Of a stretch of DNA of 64,000 nt, positions 36,682 through 46,024 are shown in pieces. The notes under the pieces were generated by a model. It saw nothing but the letters and a program-made list of their open reading frames with translations. It ran no database searches and had not been told where the DNA came from. Every line of letters starts with the position of its first letter. Within the stretch, counting starts at the first letter, position 1. A program made the translations under genes and the position numbers. The stretch covers positions 124,001 to 188,000 of the forward strand of contig CAWGLY010000007.1 of the NCBI GenBank assembly GCA_963823505.1. The letters run 5' to 3'. The DNA is from DATHZQ01 sp963823505. Lineage in GTDB: Bacteria; Actinomycetota; Acidimicrobiia; Spongiisociales; UBA5794.

Positions 36682-37751
36682 AGCGTGCGCACCTTTCTCC
36701 GCAGAATCAGTACACCGGCCGCAAACAGCACCGCACACCAGGCAGCGAGGCCGGCGAGGAGCGGCAGGATGTCCCCAAAACCCGCGTCGTACGTCGTGAT
36801 GTCGACGATGCTCCTGGCCAGGCCGTAGCTCGGAAGCGCCTTCACCCATGCCGCTGCCGACCCGGGGAAGAGCACAGCGAACCCGGGGACCATCAGCGGC
36901 ACCATGAACAGGAGGCTCCAGAAGATGATGCCGATGAAGTCCTTGCCGAGGGACCCGGCCATCATCGCCACCCCGGTCACGAGGATGGAGCCCAGCAGTA
37001 CCGTGACGAGCAGCGGCATGACGGGAGCAGCGAACGCTCCGATCAGCAGCAGCAGCAACGAAGCCTCGACAAAGGCGAGCCCGGTGCCGAAGACGCCCTT
37101 TGCCGTGAGGAAGTCGGCTGCACTTGCCGGGGTGATGAGGATGGCCTTCACGGTGCGCTGCTCGATCTCCGATGCCACCAGTGAGGCCAGTGCAAGGGCC
37201 TCCATGGTCAGCACGAAGACGGCGAGGAGCGGCCGCATTCTCTCCTGCAGCGTCACCTGATCGCCGGCACGATCCGGTCCGAGGACGACGACGTCTTCCG
37301 CCAGCAGCCCGAACGGCGGTGGATCCCCGGCCAGCGCCGCCACGATCTCTCGGGCGAGACCACCGAGGGCCGTCTCGACCTCAGGAGGCACGTCGCTGCG
37401 CACGAACTGGGTGACCGTCACGGTTTCACCTGCCGCGATGCCGGCGGCAAGCCCTTCGGGGAAGTCGAGGCCGGCAATGACCCCGCCGGTGCCATCCTCG
37501 ACAGCAGCTTGGAGTTCTTCGGTTGTCTCGTACGAGACGACGTCGAGCCCCTCGCTCGACAGCGCATGCAGCGCAGCGGCTTCCTGATGGACGCCGATCG
37601 TGATGGTCTCGTCCACCGAGTCGGGGAGGAACCAGAAGATGACCACATATGCGACCAGGCCGAGGAGCGTGATCAGCACGAAGAACCGGTCGCGCGTGAA
37701 GAGCCGGAGGTCTTTGCCGATGATGGCGCCGATCGCTCCCCACCGGCTCAT
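36678..37751 (-). CDS. ABC-2 type exporter permease (first)
   Basis: The 357-residue protein has helix 1 at ~20-42, a long outer domain, and a C-terminal helix bundle with SEIEQRTVKAILITPASAADFL (in parts), the conserved coupling segment of ABC-2 permeases. It is a diverged partner of the following permease, probably forming a heterodimer. ATG 37751 overlaps the ATPase stop (ATGA). Confidence 0.88.
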   Translation of the reverse strand: MSRWGAIGAIIGKDLRLFTRDRFFVLITLLGLVAYVVIFWFLPDSVDETITIGVHQEAAALHALSSEGLDVVSYETTEELQAAVEDGTGGVIAGLDFPEGLAAGIAAGETVTVTQFVRSDVPPEVETALGGLAREIVAALAGDPPPFGLLAEDVVVLGPDRAGDQVTLQERMRPLLAVFVLTMEALALASLVASEIEQRTVKAILITPASAADFLTAKGVFGTGLAFVEASLLLLLIGAFAAPVMPLLVTVLLGSILVTGVAMMAGSLGKDFIGIIFWSLLFMVPLMVPGFAVLFPGSAAAWVKALPSYGLARSIVDITTYDAGFGDILPLLAGLAAWCAVLFAAGVLILRRKVRTL

Positions 37752-38617
37752 ACGTCGAGGCCCCTCCCTGCGAACTCGATGAAGATGTCTTCGAGCGTCG
37801 CCTCTTCGGTGTGAATCGTCATGACCCCCGACTCGGCCATCACCGACTGCAGCCGCTCTCCGGCATCACCGTCGTCGAGAGGGATGAGAACGTCGCGGGT
37901 CTCACCGTCTTTGGTCTGGCGAACGCGAACCCGACGCTGTCCGTGCGTGACCTTCAGCCGTTCCGGAGTGTCGATCACGAGCAGGCGGCCTTCGTTGATG
38001 AAGCCGACGCGGTCCGAGAGCAGGTCCGCCTCCATCATGTCGTGGGTGGTGAGAAACACGGCCGCCCCACGCACGGCCTCCTCTTGAACGATCGCACGGA
38101 TGGCACGGGCCGACACCGGGTCGAGTCCCGCAGTCGGCTCGTCGAGAAACAGGACGTCCGGTTTGTTGATCAGAGATCTTGCGATCATCAGTCGCTGCTG
38201 CATGCCCTTGCTATAACTGTTGACCCTGTCCTGGGCCCGATCCGCCAAGCCGACACGCTGCAGCAGCGCCGCCGTATCGAGATCGCCGATACCGAAGAGC
38301 TTGGCGAAGAACCGCAGGTTCTCGTCGGCCGACATGTTGAGGTAGAGGTTCTTCTCCTCGAAGCACACGCCGATGCGGCGCTGGATCTCTGCCTCGTTGC
38401 CATCCAGAGGCATGCCGAGCACGGTCACCGCGCCTGCATCCGGCTCGAGCTGGCCGGTGAGCATCCGTATCGTCGTCGATTTGCCTGCGCCGTTGGGGCC
38501 GAGGAAGCCGAAGATCTCTCCACGAGCAACGGCGAAGGACACTTCCTCGACGGCGAGCCGGTCACCGTATGCAAAGGTCAGTCCGCTGGCCGAGATGGCT
38601 GGTGTCGGCTCGGCCAT
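37748..38617 (-). CDS. ABC exporter ATPase
   Basis: The 289-residue ATPase has Walker A GPNGAGKST, signature YSKGMQQR, Walker B VLFLDEP and H-loop TTHD, then a C-terminal extension of ~80 residues as in NatA/DrrA-type exporters. ATG 38617 is preferred because GGAGG lies five bases upstream; ATG 38629 is in frame. It heads a three-gene exporter operon with overlapping starts. Confidence 0.93.
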   Translation of the reverse strand: MAEPTPAISASGLTFAYGDRLAVEEVSFAVARGEIFGFLGPNGAGKSTTIRMLTGQLEPDAGAVTVLGMPLDGNEAEIQRRIGVCFEEKNLYLNMSADENLRFFAKLFGIGDLDTAALLQRVGLADRAQDRVNSYSKGMQQRLMIARSLINKPDVLFLDEPTAGLDPVSARAIRAIVQEEAVRGAAVFLTTHDMMEADLLSDRVGFINEGRLLVIDTPERLKVTHGQRRVRVRQTKDGETRDVLIPLDDGDAGERLQSVMAESGVMTIHTEEATLEDIFIEFAGRGLDV

Positions 38618-38806
38618 GCATGCCTCCATCCTGTGACGACTTCGTACCTCGATAGTGGACCCTGCAGGGGAGCGACGACGAGGGACGTCGGTCCCGACCG
38701 GCGGGGTCCATCCAGGGAAGAGCGTGGATCGGCGATCCCCGGACCTCGGGGCGGCGTCGAGAATGGGCTCGCCGCTAGATTCGGCGGTGCGCTACGGAAG
38801 GGCAAC

Positions 38807-39286
38807 GTGGTCGATTGGGCCAAGAAGATCGCCAGGTCGGTGGGTCAGGACATCCAGGCGGATGAACAAGTCGAAGCAGGCTTGTTCGTGCAGCCATCGG
38901 GGCTGACCGCCGGGATGATGGGTTCGCAGCTTGGGGGCCTCGTCGGTGCGTTGATGGTGGACAAGCTGGGCGGCGAGAAGCTCGATGCCGAGCACATCGT
39001 CACCGACGAAGGCATCGCAGCGACCATACCGAAGCGCCAGCCGCTGGTCCTCGGCCTCACCGGGCGCCGCTTGTTGGTGTGGGGCCACGGCAAGATGTCC
39101 GGCAAGCCAAAGGGCCTCCTCGTCGAAATGCCGCTCGATCAGGTTGCGGGCATCCAGATGGAGAAGCAGAAGCTCACCCACGCCACCGCCGTCGTCTTCG
39201 GCGATGGCACGGGGGTGTTCTTCGAGGCGCCCAGGATCGGCAAACCGGACGATTTCCTCGAGACGTTCAATCGGCTGAAGGGATGA
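38807..39286 (+). CDS. Conserved hypothetical protein, PH-like C-terminal half
   Basis: The 159-residue protein starts VVDWAKKIARSVG. It has a Gly-rich middle (GLTAGMMGSQLGGLVGALMVDKLGG, read in parts) and a beta-rich end, LGLTGRRLLVWG and PLDQVAGIQMEK, similar to bacterial PH-like domains. Function unknown. GTG 38807 has GGAAGGG upstream, and TAGATT at 38775-38780 is a likely -10. The long open frame to the left runs antisense through the ATPase gene and is not real. Its end overlaps ftsH by 20 bases. Confidence 0.75.
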   Translation: MVDWAKKIARSVGQDIQADEQVEAGLFVQPSGLTAGMMGSQLGGLVGALMVDKLGGEKLDAEHIVTDEGIAATIPKRQPLVLGLTGRRLLVWGHGKMSGKPKGLLVEMPLDQVAGIQMEKQKLTHATAVVFGDGTGVFFEAPRIGKPDDFLETFNRLKG

Positions 39287-41276
39287 CCCGCTCGACGCTT
39301 GCGGCGGCGGCGTCAACGGTGGTCAGGTCTGGCTTCTTGCGGCCGGCGATGCCGGCAACCTCGTAGGCCTCGGATTCGTCGAGGGTCTCTCGGGCGAGGA
39401 GGGCCTCGGCCAGCGCGTCGAGTTGTTCGCGGTGGGCCTTCAGGGTCTCGATGGCCACCGTGTAGCACTCGTCGACGATGCGGCGCACTTCGGCGTCCAC
39501 CAGTTCTTGGGTCTCCGGCGAGACTTGTGGTCCGCCGAACGGGTACTGGGCCTGCTCGTCCGCAGGCAACACCGACAGCGGTCCGACTGCGTCGGACATA
39601 CCCCACCGACCCACCATGCCGCGGGCGATGCCTGTGACCTGGACGAGATCACTTTCTGCGCCCGTTGTCACTGCGCCGTAGACGAGGTCTTCGGCGGCCC
39701 GCCCGCCGAGAGCTCCGATGATCCTCCCCCTGAGGTACTGCTCCGAGTACGAGTAGCGATCCGCCTCAGGGCTTTGCAGGGTGACACCGAGCGCCCTGCC
39801 TCTCGGGATGATGGAGACCTTGCGCACCGGGTCGGCCCCAGGCATGAGCATCCCAAGGAGGGCATGACCGCTCTCGTGATATGCCGTGAGCTCGCGGTCC
39901 TCCTCGGACATCATGATCTTGCGTTCTGCACCGAGGACGATCTTCTCCAGCGCATCCGTGAAGTCGTCCATCTGCACACGCTCGTGGCCGCGGCGGGCGG
40001 CCATCAACGCGGCTTCGTTCACCAGGTTGCGGAGCTCGGCACCCACCATCCCGGATGTGGTCGAGGCCACCGCGCCGAGGTCGACGTCGCCGGCGAGTGG
40101 CACATCCCTGCTGTGGACTTCCAGGATCGCTTTGCGGCCGACCTGATCAGGCGGGCTCACCGCCACATGGCGGTCGAAGCGGCCCGGCCGCAGCAACGCC
40201 GGATCGAGCACATCGGCGCGGTTGGTGGCGGCGATGACGATCACGCCTTCGGCCCCGGTGAAACCGTCCATCTCGGTCAGGATCTGGTTCAAGGTTTGCT
40301 CCCGCTCGTCGTGACCCCCGAACGACATGGCCCCTCCCCGCGCCCTGCCGATCGAGTCGATCTCGTCGATGAAGATGATGGCCGGAGCGGCCTCCTTGGC
40401 CTGCTTGAAGAGGTCGCGAACCCGGCTTGCGCCGACGCCGACGACCATTTCGATGAACTCGGATGCCGCCATGGAGAAGAAGGGGACATCGGCTTCGCCC
40501 GCAACGGCTCGGGCCAGCAGGGTCTTGCCTGTGCCGGGCTGACCTGAGAGCAACACCCCCCTGGGGATGGCGGCTCCCAGCTTGGTGTACTTGCCCGGGT
40601 CGCGGAGGAAGTCGACCACTTCGACCAACTCGTGCTCGGCTTCGTCGATCCCTGCAACGTCGTCGAACGTGGTGCGGTCGGCCGACTGCTCGTAACGTTT
40701 GGCGCGACTCGACCCCAGCCCTCCGATGGCACCCAGTGATTGGCCCGCCCTTCGATAGAAGCTGAAGAACAGCCACAGCAGCAGCAGCGTCGGGCCAAAG
40801 CCGAACACGATCTGCTGCCACAGCGGCGCCGGTTGGTCGATCGGCTCGGCGTTGACCACCACGCCGTTGTCGATCAGCCTCTGCAGGAGATTGTCTTCGG
40901 CGAAGGTAGGCCGTTCGGTGGTGAAGTCCACCGACGTGACCTCCGGGTCGGTGGGGTCAGGGATGGCGACCCGGAGTGTGCCCTGAATCGTCTCCCCGGT
41001 CGACACGACCGACTCGATGTTGTCGGCGTCGAGTTGAACGATGAAGTCCGTGTAGGGGACATGGATGGGTTCGGGCTCGCCGAGCACTGCGTTGGTGACG
41101 ACCCAGTTCACCCCGAGAAGCACGAGGAAGAGCACCCAGAACCAGCGGCCGAAGGGCATTCGGCTCCGCCACCCGCTGCTCGCCTCATCCTTTTTCTTGT
41201 CGTCGGGCATGCCCTCGACTCGCCACCCCGGTGGTGCCGACTCTTTGTCGTCGTTCTGCGAAGTCCGATTGGTCAT
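39267..41276 (-). CDS. ftsH: ATP-dependent zinc metalloprotease FtsH
   Basis: FtsH is the membrane-anchored AAA+ protease for damaged membrane proteins and regulators. The 669-residue protein has two membrane helices (~40-60 and ~150-170) around an outer domain. The AAA module shows Walker A GQPGTGKT (Gln where Pro is usual), Walker B IIFIDEID and second-region ATNRADVLDPALLRPGRFDR (in parts). The zinc-protease site is HESGH. ATG 41276 has GGGAAGG upstream; the open frame extends to 41324. Confidence 0.95.
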   Translation of the reverse strand: MTNRTSQNDDKESAPPGWRVEGMPDDKKKDEASSGWRSRMPFGRWFWVLFLVLLGVNWVVTNAVLGEPEPIHVPYTDFIVQLDADNIESVVSTGETIQGTLRVAIPDPTDPEVTSVDFTTERPTFAEDNLLQRLIDNGVVVNAEPIDQPAPLWQQIVFGFGPTLLLLWLFFSFYRRAGQSLGAIGGLGSSRAKRYEQSADRTTFDDVAGIDEAEHELVEVVDFLRDPGKYTKLGAAIPRGVLLSGQPGTGKTLLARAVAGEADVPFFSMAASEFIEMVVGVGASRVRDLFKQAKEAAPAIIFIDEIDSIGRARGGAMSFGGHDEREQTLNQILTEMDGFTGAEGVIVIAATNRADVLDPALLRPGRFDRHVAVSPPDQVGRKAILEVHSRDVPLAGDVDLGAVASTTSGMVGAELRNLVNEAALMAARRGHERVQMDDFTDALEKIVLGAERKIMMSEEDRELTAYHESGHALLGMLMPGADPVRKVSIIPRGRALGVTLQSPEADRYSYSEQYLRGRIIGALGGRAAEDLVYGAVTTGAESDLVQVTGIARGMVGRWGMSDAVGPLSVLPADEQAQYPFGGPQVSPETQELVDAEVRRIVDECYTVAIETLKAHREQLDALAEALLARETLDESEAYEVAGIAGRKKPDLTTVDAAAASVERVIPSAD

Positions 41277-41410
41277 GGCCTTCCCGGCTGTGGATACACC
41301 GAGCGTACCGAGACTCCGGCACAATCGGTGCGGTCCCGCAGCGGGTTTCCGCTCACTCGCCGGCGGTTGCTGCGTAGGGTCATTGCCACACGCTGCTACG
41401 GGAGGTCATC

Positions 41411-41959
41411 ATGAGCACGATCGTCGTTGGAGACGGTCCCGGCGGGCTGAGCGCTGCGCTGTTTCTCGCCAAGAACGGGCATGAAGTCACGGTCTTCGGC
41501 CTCGACGAGACGGCGATGCACTTCGCAATGCTGCACAACTACCTGGGAATCGACCAGATCCTGGGCTCGGATCTTCAGGCCATCGGTCGGCGCCAGGTCG
41601 AAAGCTTCGGTGGAACGATCCGCAACGAGCGCGTTGCTGCGGTGACGCCGACCGGTGTTGGTTTTGTGGTGACCCTCGAAGACGGTACGACCGCCGAGGC
41701 CCGCTACGTGATCATGACCGAGGGGAGGAACCCCGAGTTGACGAGGGGCCTCGGTGTTGACGAGGCGGACGGCGGCATTGTCGTCGACAGGCGAGGCCGG
41801 AGCTCGATCGACCGGCTCTACGTCGTCGGTCGCAGCGTCCGACCCGAACGCAGCCAGGCCATCATCTCCGCAGGCGACGGTGCGGCCGCTGCGCTCGACA
41901 TCCTGTCGCAGGAAGCCGGCAAGGACGTTCACGACTGGGACTCGCCGCCGAAGGAGTAG
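41411..41959 (+). CDS. Short thioredoxin-reductase-like flavoprotein
   Basis: The 182-residue protein has an FAD-binding start VVGDGPGGLSAALFLAKNGHEVTVF (in parts), a middle YVIMTEGRNPEL, and an end LYVVGRSVRPERSQAIISAGDGAAAAL like the FAD domain of thioredoxin reductases. The NADPH domain and redox CxxC are absent, so this is a single-domain form, not thioredoxin reductase itself. It could bind FAD as an oxidase or work with a partner. A -10 TAGGGT (41375-41380) and GGGAGG upstream of ATG 41411 support expression. Confidence 0.8.
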   Translation: MSTIVVGDGPGGLSAALFLAKNGHEVTVFGLDETAMHFAMLHNYLGIDQILGSDLQAIGRRQVESFGGTIRNERVAAVTPTGVGFVVTLEDGTTAEARYVIMTEGRNPELTRGLGVDEADGGIVVDRRGRSSIDRLYVVGRSVRPERSQAIISAGDGAAAALDILSQEAGKDVHDWDSPPKE

Positions 41960-42007
41960 TCATGCCGACCCCGTATCTCGTGTCCCTTCTCTCGAGTGGG
42001 TAGGACC

Positions 42008-42520
42008 ATGGAGTCAGGTGACGGGGCGGTTGTCGTGGCCGAGGCGTCGATTGCCGACGCCGCAGCCTTTGCGCGTTTCTTCCGCAGGGCCTGGGAGGAG
42101 TCCGGGCCGGACGCCCCGGGCTTCGTCGGGGCGACCGACGCCGTCATCGACGAGCTCACGACACGCGAGGCAATCGTGGCGCGGATGGGTGGTCCGGAGC
42201 GGCGTATGTACCTCGCCTGGATCGACGGCGACGTCGTGGGATTTGCTGCCACCCGGCGCGTCGACGAGGTCGAGGTCGAACTCGCCGGCGTGGTGGTCCT
42301 CTCCGGTGTTGCGGGCCGCGGCATCGGCACCCAGCTCGTCGAGCTGGCCGTGGCATCTGCCCTGAGCGAGGGCTACGAGCGCATGTTCGTCCATACCGAG
42401 GTGGCCAACGACCGTGCGCTGTCGTTGTACGAGCGGCTTGGCTTCACCCGCACGGCCGTGATCTCGGAAGAGGTCGATGGCAGTGACGTCGAGGTCTGGG
42501 AACTGGAGCGGGATCTCTGA
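42008..42520 (+). CDS. GNAT-family N-acetyltransferase
   Basis: The 170-residue protein has the GNAT core: YLAWIDGDVVGFAATR, the acetyl-CoA loop VAGRGIGTQLVELA, and the end ANDRALSLYERLGFTR. The substrate is unknown. The start ATG 42008 follows an in-frame GTG at 41996. It is 48 bases downstream of the flavoprotein gene. Confidence 0.88.
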   Translation: MESGDGAVVVAEASIADAAAFARFFRRAWEESGPDAPGFVGATDAVIDELTTREAIVARMGGPERRMYLAWIDGDVVGFAATRRVDEVEVELAGVVVLSGVAGRGIGTQLVELAVASALSEGYERMFVHTEVANDRALSLYERLGFTRTAVISEEVDGSDVEVWELERDL

Positions 42521-42589
42521 CGTCCCACGCTTTGGCCGCGCAGCGCAGGCGTCGTACCATCTCCCGCCGGTTCTTTGCGGGAGGTTGCG

Positions 42590-42913
42590 GTGGAGATCAA
42601 GCGGTATGCAGAGGCGGGGGCATTCCCGTTCGGGCACCTCGTCATCCGTGACATGACCCCGGACAGCTTTGAGCGCCTGTCGCTCGCCGAGATCGAAGTC
42701 CCCATCGGCGCCGAGAACCCGCCCTATGCGGCAGCAGGCAACGACAAGGTGTACGTCGGCGTCACGGGCGAGATCGAGTTCGTCATCGACGGCGAGTCCA
42801 CGCGAGTCGCCCGCGGCGACGTCCTCGTTGTGCGCAGCGGCGAGCAGTACTCGTATCACAACGGCGGCTACGAGATGGGCCGCCTCTTCCTGATGCAAGT
42901 GCCGAGCGTCTGA
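42590..42913 (+). CDS. Small cupin-domain protein
   Basis: The 107-residue protein is a single cupin: VYVGVTGEIEFVIDGE and ARGDVLVVRSGEQYSYHN, the two half-motifs, although some metal-ligand positions are not the standard His set. It may bind a small molecule or metal. GTG 42590 follows GGGAGG by six bases. Confidence 0.8.
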   Translation: MEIKRYAEAGAFPFGHLVIRDMTPDSFERLSLAEIEVPIGAENPPYAAAGNDKVYVGVTGEIEFVIDGESTRVARGDVLVVRSGEQYSYHNGGYEMGRLFLMQVPSV

Positions 42914-42915
42914 GC

Positions 42916-43044
42916 CGCCGTCACTCGTGGGTGCCCCTTGCGGCGCCTGCTGCAGGTGCGATCGTCGGGTTGGTCGCAGGACTGTATCCGTCGTTGCGGG
43001 CGGCCTCTCTGGAGCCGGTTGATGCACTCCGAACCGGGGTGTGA
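42916..43044 (+). pseudogene. C-terminal relic of a MacB/FtsX-type permease
   Basis: The plus strand reads GAIVGLVAGLYPSLRAASL then EPVDALRTGV and a stop. This is the last helix and cytoplasmic tail of MacB/FtsX-like ABC permeases (normal pattern GxxAGxxPAxRAAxLdPveALR). Only ~40 residues remain, with no start of their own, directly after the cupin gene. It is a remnant of a deleted gene. Confidence 0.7.
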
Positions 43045-43059
43045 GCGCCTACCGCCTTC

Positions 43060-43734
43060 CTATGCCGCCAGCGGTACGACCCAGCGGACGATGGCCATGA
43101 AGTGCAGGGCGCAGGCGGCGACCACCAGAACGTGGAACGCCTCGTGGTACGAGAACACCCGCGGCCAGAGCCGGGGCCGGTTGGTGACCAGCATCACCAT
43201 GCCGATGGTGTAGAGGATCCCGCCGGCGGCGAACCACACCGCTGCCGTGACCCCGGCGTTCTGCACGATGGGCCACATGATCAGCAGTGCCAGCCAGCCG
43301 AGGGTGGTCATCAGGGCGATTCCGAACGTGTTCTTGGCCCTGGGGAAGAAGGCCTGCTGACCCACTCCCACTGCGGCGATCGTCCACACCACCAACAGGG
43401 CGGCGATGCTGACGATGCCGTCGAGAGCGATCACCGCGATCGGCGTGTAGCTGCCGGCGATGAACAGCACGATCATGGAGTGGTCCATCCGCTGCATGCG
43501 CTTCTTCCACAGCTCCGACCACGCGATCGAGTGATAGAGCGAGCTCGTTGTGAAGAGGGCGATCATCGTCGAGCCAAATGCCAGTACGGCGATTCGGCTT
43601 GGCCACGTTGGGGCGGTCAGGACGAGGTAAACGCATCCGACGACTGCAAGCAGCGCCGCAGATCCGTGGAGAAACCCCCGTACCGGGTTCTGCATCCGGC
43701 CCAACGTGAAGCGTTCCAGATGAGGTCCATTCAC
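43060..43734 (-). CDS. Hemolysin-III / YqfA-family membrane protein
   Basis: The protein (224 residues from GTG 43734; ATG 43695 also possible) has seven membrane helices and the family motifs SSLYHSIAW (His), MQRMDHSMIVLFIAGSYTP (Asp, His) and SYHEAFHVLV (two His), which form the metal-binding centre of the PAQR/hemolysin III superfamily. The real function is unsettled. It is divergent from the AtuA-like gene, with 54 bases between the starts. Confidence 0.88.
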   Translation of the reverse strand: MNGPHLERFTLGRMQNPVRGFLHGSAALLAVVGCVYLVLTAPTWPSRIAVLAFGSTMIALFTTSSLYHSIAWSELWKKRMQRMDHSMIVLFIAGSYTPIAVIALDGIVSIAALLVVWTIAAVGVGQQAFFPRAKNTFGIALMTTLGWLALLIMWPIVQNAGVTAAVWFAAGGILYTIGMVMLVTNRPRLWPRVFSYHEAFHVLVVAACALHFMAIVRWVVPLAA

Positions 43735-43775
43735 GTTCCCCACATCGTACTTGGCGTGGAGCGCAAGGCAACAGC

Positions 43776-43781
43776 GATAAT
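43776..43781 (+). promoter_or_regulatory. -10 element, leaderless start of AtuA-like gene
   Basis: GATAAT is followed after seven bases by ATG 43789, giving a leaderless RNA. TTGGCG at 43751-43756 is a possible -35 with a long 19-base spacer. Confidence 0.5.
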
Positions 43782-43788
43782 TGGGGCG

Positions 43789-45528
43789 ATGGAACCAATC
43801 CGCATCGCCAACTGCTCGGGCTTCTTCGGCGACCGCACCTCTGCGGCTCTCGAGATGGTGCAGGGCGGTCCCATCGACGTGTTGACCGGCGACTACCTCG
43901 CCGAGCTGACCATGGCGATCCTGGCGCGCCACCGGATGCGCAACCCGGATGCGGGGTACGTTCCCACCTTCCTCGAGCAGCTGGAGGACGTGCTGGCGAC
44001 GTGCATCGACAAGGGGATCAAGATCGTCGCCAATGCCGGCGGCCTCAACCCACCGGCGATGGGCCGGGAGGTTGCGCAGCTCGCCGACCGGCTGGGGCTC
44101 GCCGTTGCGGTGGCCGTCGTCACCGGCGACGATGTGCTGCACCGCGTCGCCGAGCTCACGCACTCCGTGACGGGTGAGGCGATGGGCGACCGTCCCGGGA
44201 CTCCGCTCACCGCCAACGCCTACCTCGGGGCGTGGGGGATCGTCGAGGCGTTGCGGCGTGGAGCCGACGTCGTGGTGACCGGCAGGGTCACGGATGCATC
44301 GCTCACCGTTGGGCCCGCCGCATGGCACCACGACTGGGCGAGAGATGATTGGGATGCCCTTGCAGGCGCCGTCGTCGCCGGCCATGTCATCGAGTGTGGA
44401 GCCCAGGCAACGGGCGGCAACTACAGCTTCTTCGAGGATGTCCCCGACCTGGTCGCTCCAGGTTTCCCCATCGCCGAGATCGCTGCGGACGGATCCAGCG
44501 TCATCACCAAGCACGACGGCACCGGGGGCCTCGTCTCGGAGGGCACCGTCACGGCCCAGCTCCTCTATGAGGTGGGTGGGCCCCGCTACCTCAACCCCGA
44601 CGTGACCGCACGTTTGGACACGGTATCCCTCACCGACCTGGATGGCGATCGAGTGCGGATCTACGGCGTCAGGGGCGAACCGCCGCCCGAGACGACCAAA
44701 GTGTCGGCGACGCTGCTCGGCGGCTACCGCAACAGCGTCACCTTCGTGGTGCCGGGGCTCGACGTCGAAGCCAAGGCAGCGCTTGTCGAAGAAGCACTGT
44801 GGCATCGGGTCGGAGGTGAGCAGCAGTATGCCGCCGTCGACGTTCAGCTGCTCAGGACCGATCAGGCAGATCCGCCATCGCTAGAGGCGTCGTTCGCCCA
44901 ATTGAAGATCACCGTGATGGATCCGGATCCCAAGAAGGTCGGCAGGGCGTTCTCCAACGCCGCCATCCAACTTGCCCTCGCCAGCTACCCCGGCTTCCTC
45001 GTGACGGCACCCCCGACGGCCGAGTCACCCCTCGTGGTCTACTGGCCGTCGACCATCCGACAACCCGACACCATCGTGGACGTCGGGAGGGAACGTGTGG
45101 TGGTTCCGCCGACGGTGAGCTCGCCGGCACCGAGCGGGGTCGCACCGCCCGGGCTGGCGCCAGTCGGCGGCGAAGTCGGCGGCAACGAGAGCACGGTCAC
45201 CATTCCCCTCGGACGGCTCGTCGGGGCGAGATCGGGCGACAAAGGTGGAGATGCCAACCTCGGCGTATGGACACGCAGCGACCAGGAATTCGCATGGCTC
45301 GAAGGGTTTCTCACCGTGGAACGCCTCGCGGCGCTGCTCCCCGAGACGCGACAAATAGAAGTCGAACGCCACGTCTTTCCCCAAATTCGTGCCCTCAACT
45401 TCATTCTTCACGAGTACCTTGGCGAGGGCGTGTCCTCTTCCCCCAAACTCGACCCTCAGGCCAAGGCGCTCGGTGAATATCTCAGAGCCCGCCGCGTCGA
45501 CGTGCCTGAGTCTCTGGTGGCGTCGTGA
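43789..45528 (+). CDS. AtuA-like (acyclic terpene utilisation / DUF1446) protein
   Basis: The 579-residue protein has the AtuA-type N-terminal domain: IANCSGFFGDRTSAALEM, DYLAELTMAIL, NAGGLNPPAMG and VTGRVTDASLTVGPAAW. A C-terminal domain of ~110 residues has RLVGARSGDKGGDANLG, often a separate protein or subunit. AtuA of pseudomonads is needed for citronellol/geraniol use, but its reaction is not established, and many bacteria without that pathway have homologues. The long open frame from 43102 overlaps the opposite gene and is not used. Confidence 0.88.
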   Translation: MEPIRIANCSGFFGDRTSAALEMVQGGPIDVLTGDYLAELTMAILARHRMRNPDAGYVPTFLEQLEDVLATCIDKGIKIVANAGGLNPPAMGREVAQLADRLGLAVAVAVVTGDDVLHRVAELTHSVTGEAMGDRPGTPLTANAYLGAWGIVEALRRGADVVVTGRVTDASLTVGPAAWHHDWARDDWDALAGAVVAGHVIECGAQATGGNYSFFEDVPDLVAPGFPIAEIAADGSSVITKHDGTGGLVSEGTVTAQLLYEVGGPRYLNPDVTARLDTVSLTDLDGDRVRIYGVRGEPPPETTKVSATLLGGYRNSVTFVVPGLDVEAKAALVEEALWHRVGGEQQYAAVDVQLLRTDQADPPSLEASFAQLKITVMDPDPKKVGRAFSNAAIQLALASYPGFLVTAPPTAESPLVVYWPSTIRQPDTIVDVGRERVVVPPTVSSPAPSGVAPPGLAPVGGEVGGNESTVTIPLGRLVGARSGDKGGDANLGVWTRSDQEFAWLEGFLTVERLAALLPETRQIEVERHVFPQIRALNFILHEYLGEGVSSSPKLDPQAKALGEYLRARRVDVPESLVAS

Positions 45529-45530
45529 GC

Positions 45531-45920
45531 TCAGTCGCTCCGAGAGATGCCCGCTTGCCGCAGCACTGCTGCAGGCACACCGGCCTCACGCCACGCGTGG
45601 TAGCTGATTCCCTTTCGAGCCGAATAGTCCTTCGCATGCTCGACAAAGCCGGCCTCGAGGGCCGACATGTCGGCGGCAACCGCAACACGCTTCAACGCCT
45701 CTGTGGCGTCGATGCGTGCCTGCACCAAGTCGACTCGCTTCAACGGATCGTTTTCGGTCTGGATCCGAGCTTCGAGTCGCTCGATGCGCAGCGTCAGGCT
45801 TTCCGGTGTGACCGGGCGGCCTGGACGGCGGCTGCTGAGTGCCTCGAGGTAGGCCTTGATGGCCCGGGCCTCGCGACGTCCTCTTGCGAGGGCATCCTTG
45901 TGCTCTTGCGTCATAGCCAT
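45531..45920 (-). CDS. Conserved hypothetical helical protein
   Basis: The 129-residue protein begins MAMTQEHKDALARGRRE, is very basic and helical, and ends AWREAGVPAAVLRQAGI. The segment SLTLRIERLEARI with heptad Leu spacing suggests a short coiled coil; an HTH-like end is possible. Function unknown. ATG 45920 has GGAGG eight bases upstream. It converges on the AtuA-like gene and is divergent from the prenyltransferase. Confidence 0.75.
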   Translation of the reverse strand: MAMTQEHKDALARGRREARAIKAYLEALSSRRPGRPVTPESLTLRIERLEARIQTENDPLKRVDLVQARIDATEALKRVAVAADMSALEAGFVEHAKDYSARKGISYHAWREAGVPAAVLRQAGISRSD

Positions 45921-46024
45921 GAACGCAACCTCCACTTTGCGGAACGGCAATACCGCCATGATGGCACGAATTCGCGGCTGTGTTTCCGTCGGTTTTTCGA
46001 TTTGCCTGCCCCAGGAGCCCAACG

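Noticed and set aside
43102..43788. Upstream extension of the AtuA-like frame
   Set aside because: It runs antisense through the hemolysin-III gene; the real start at 43789 has its own -10.
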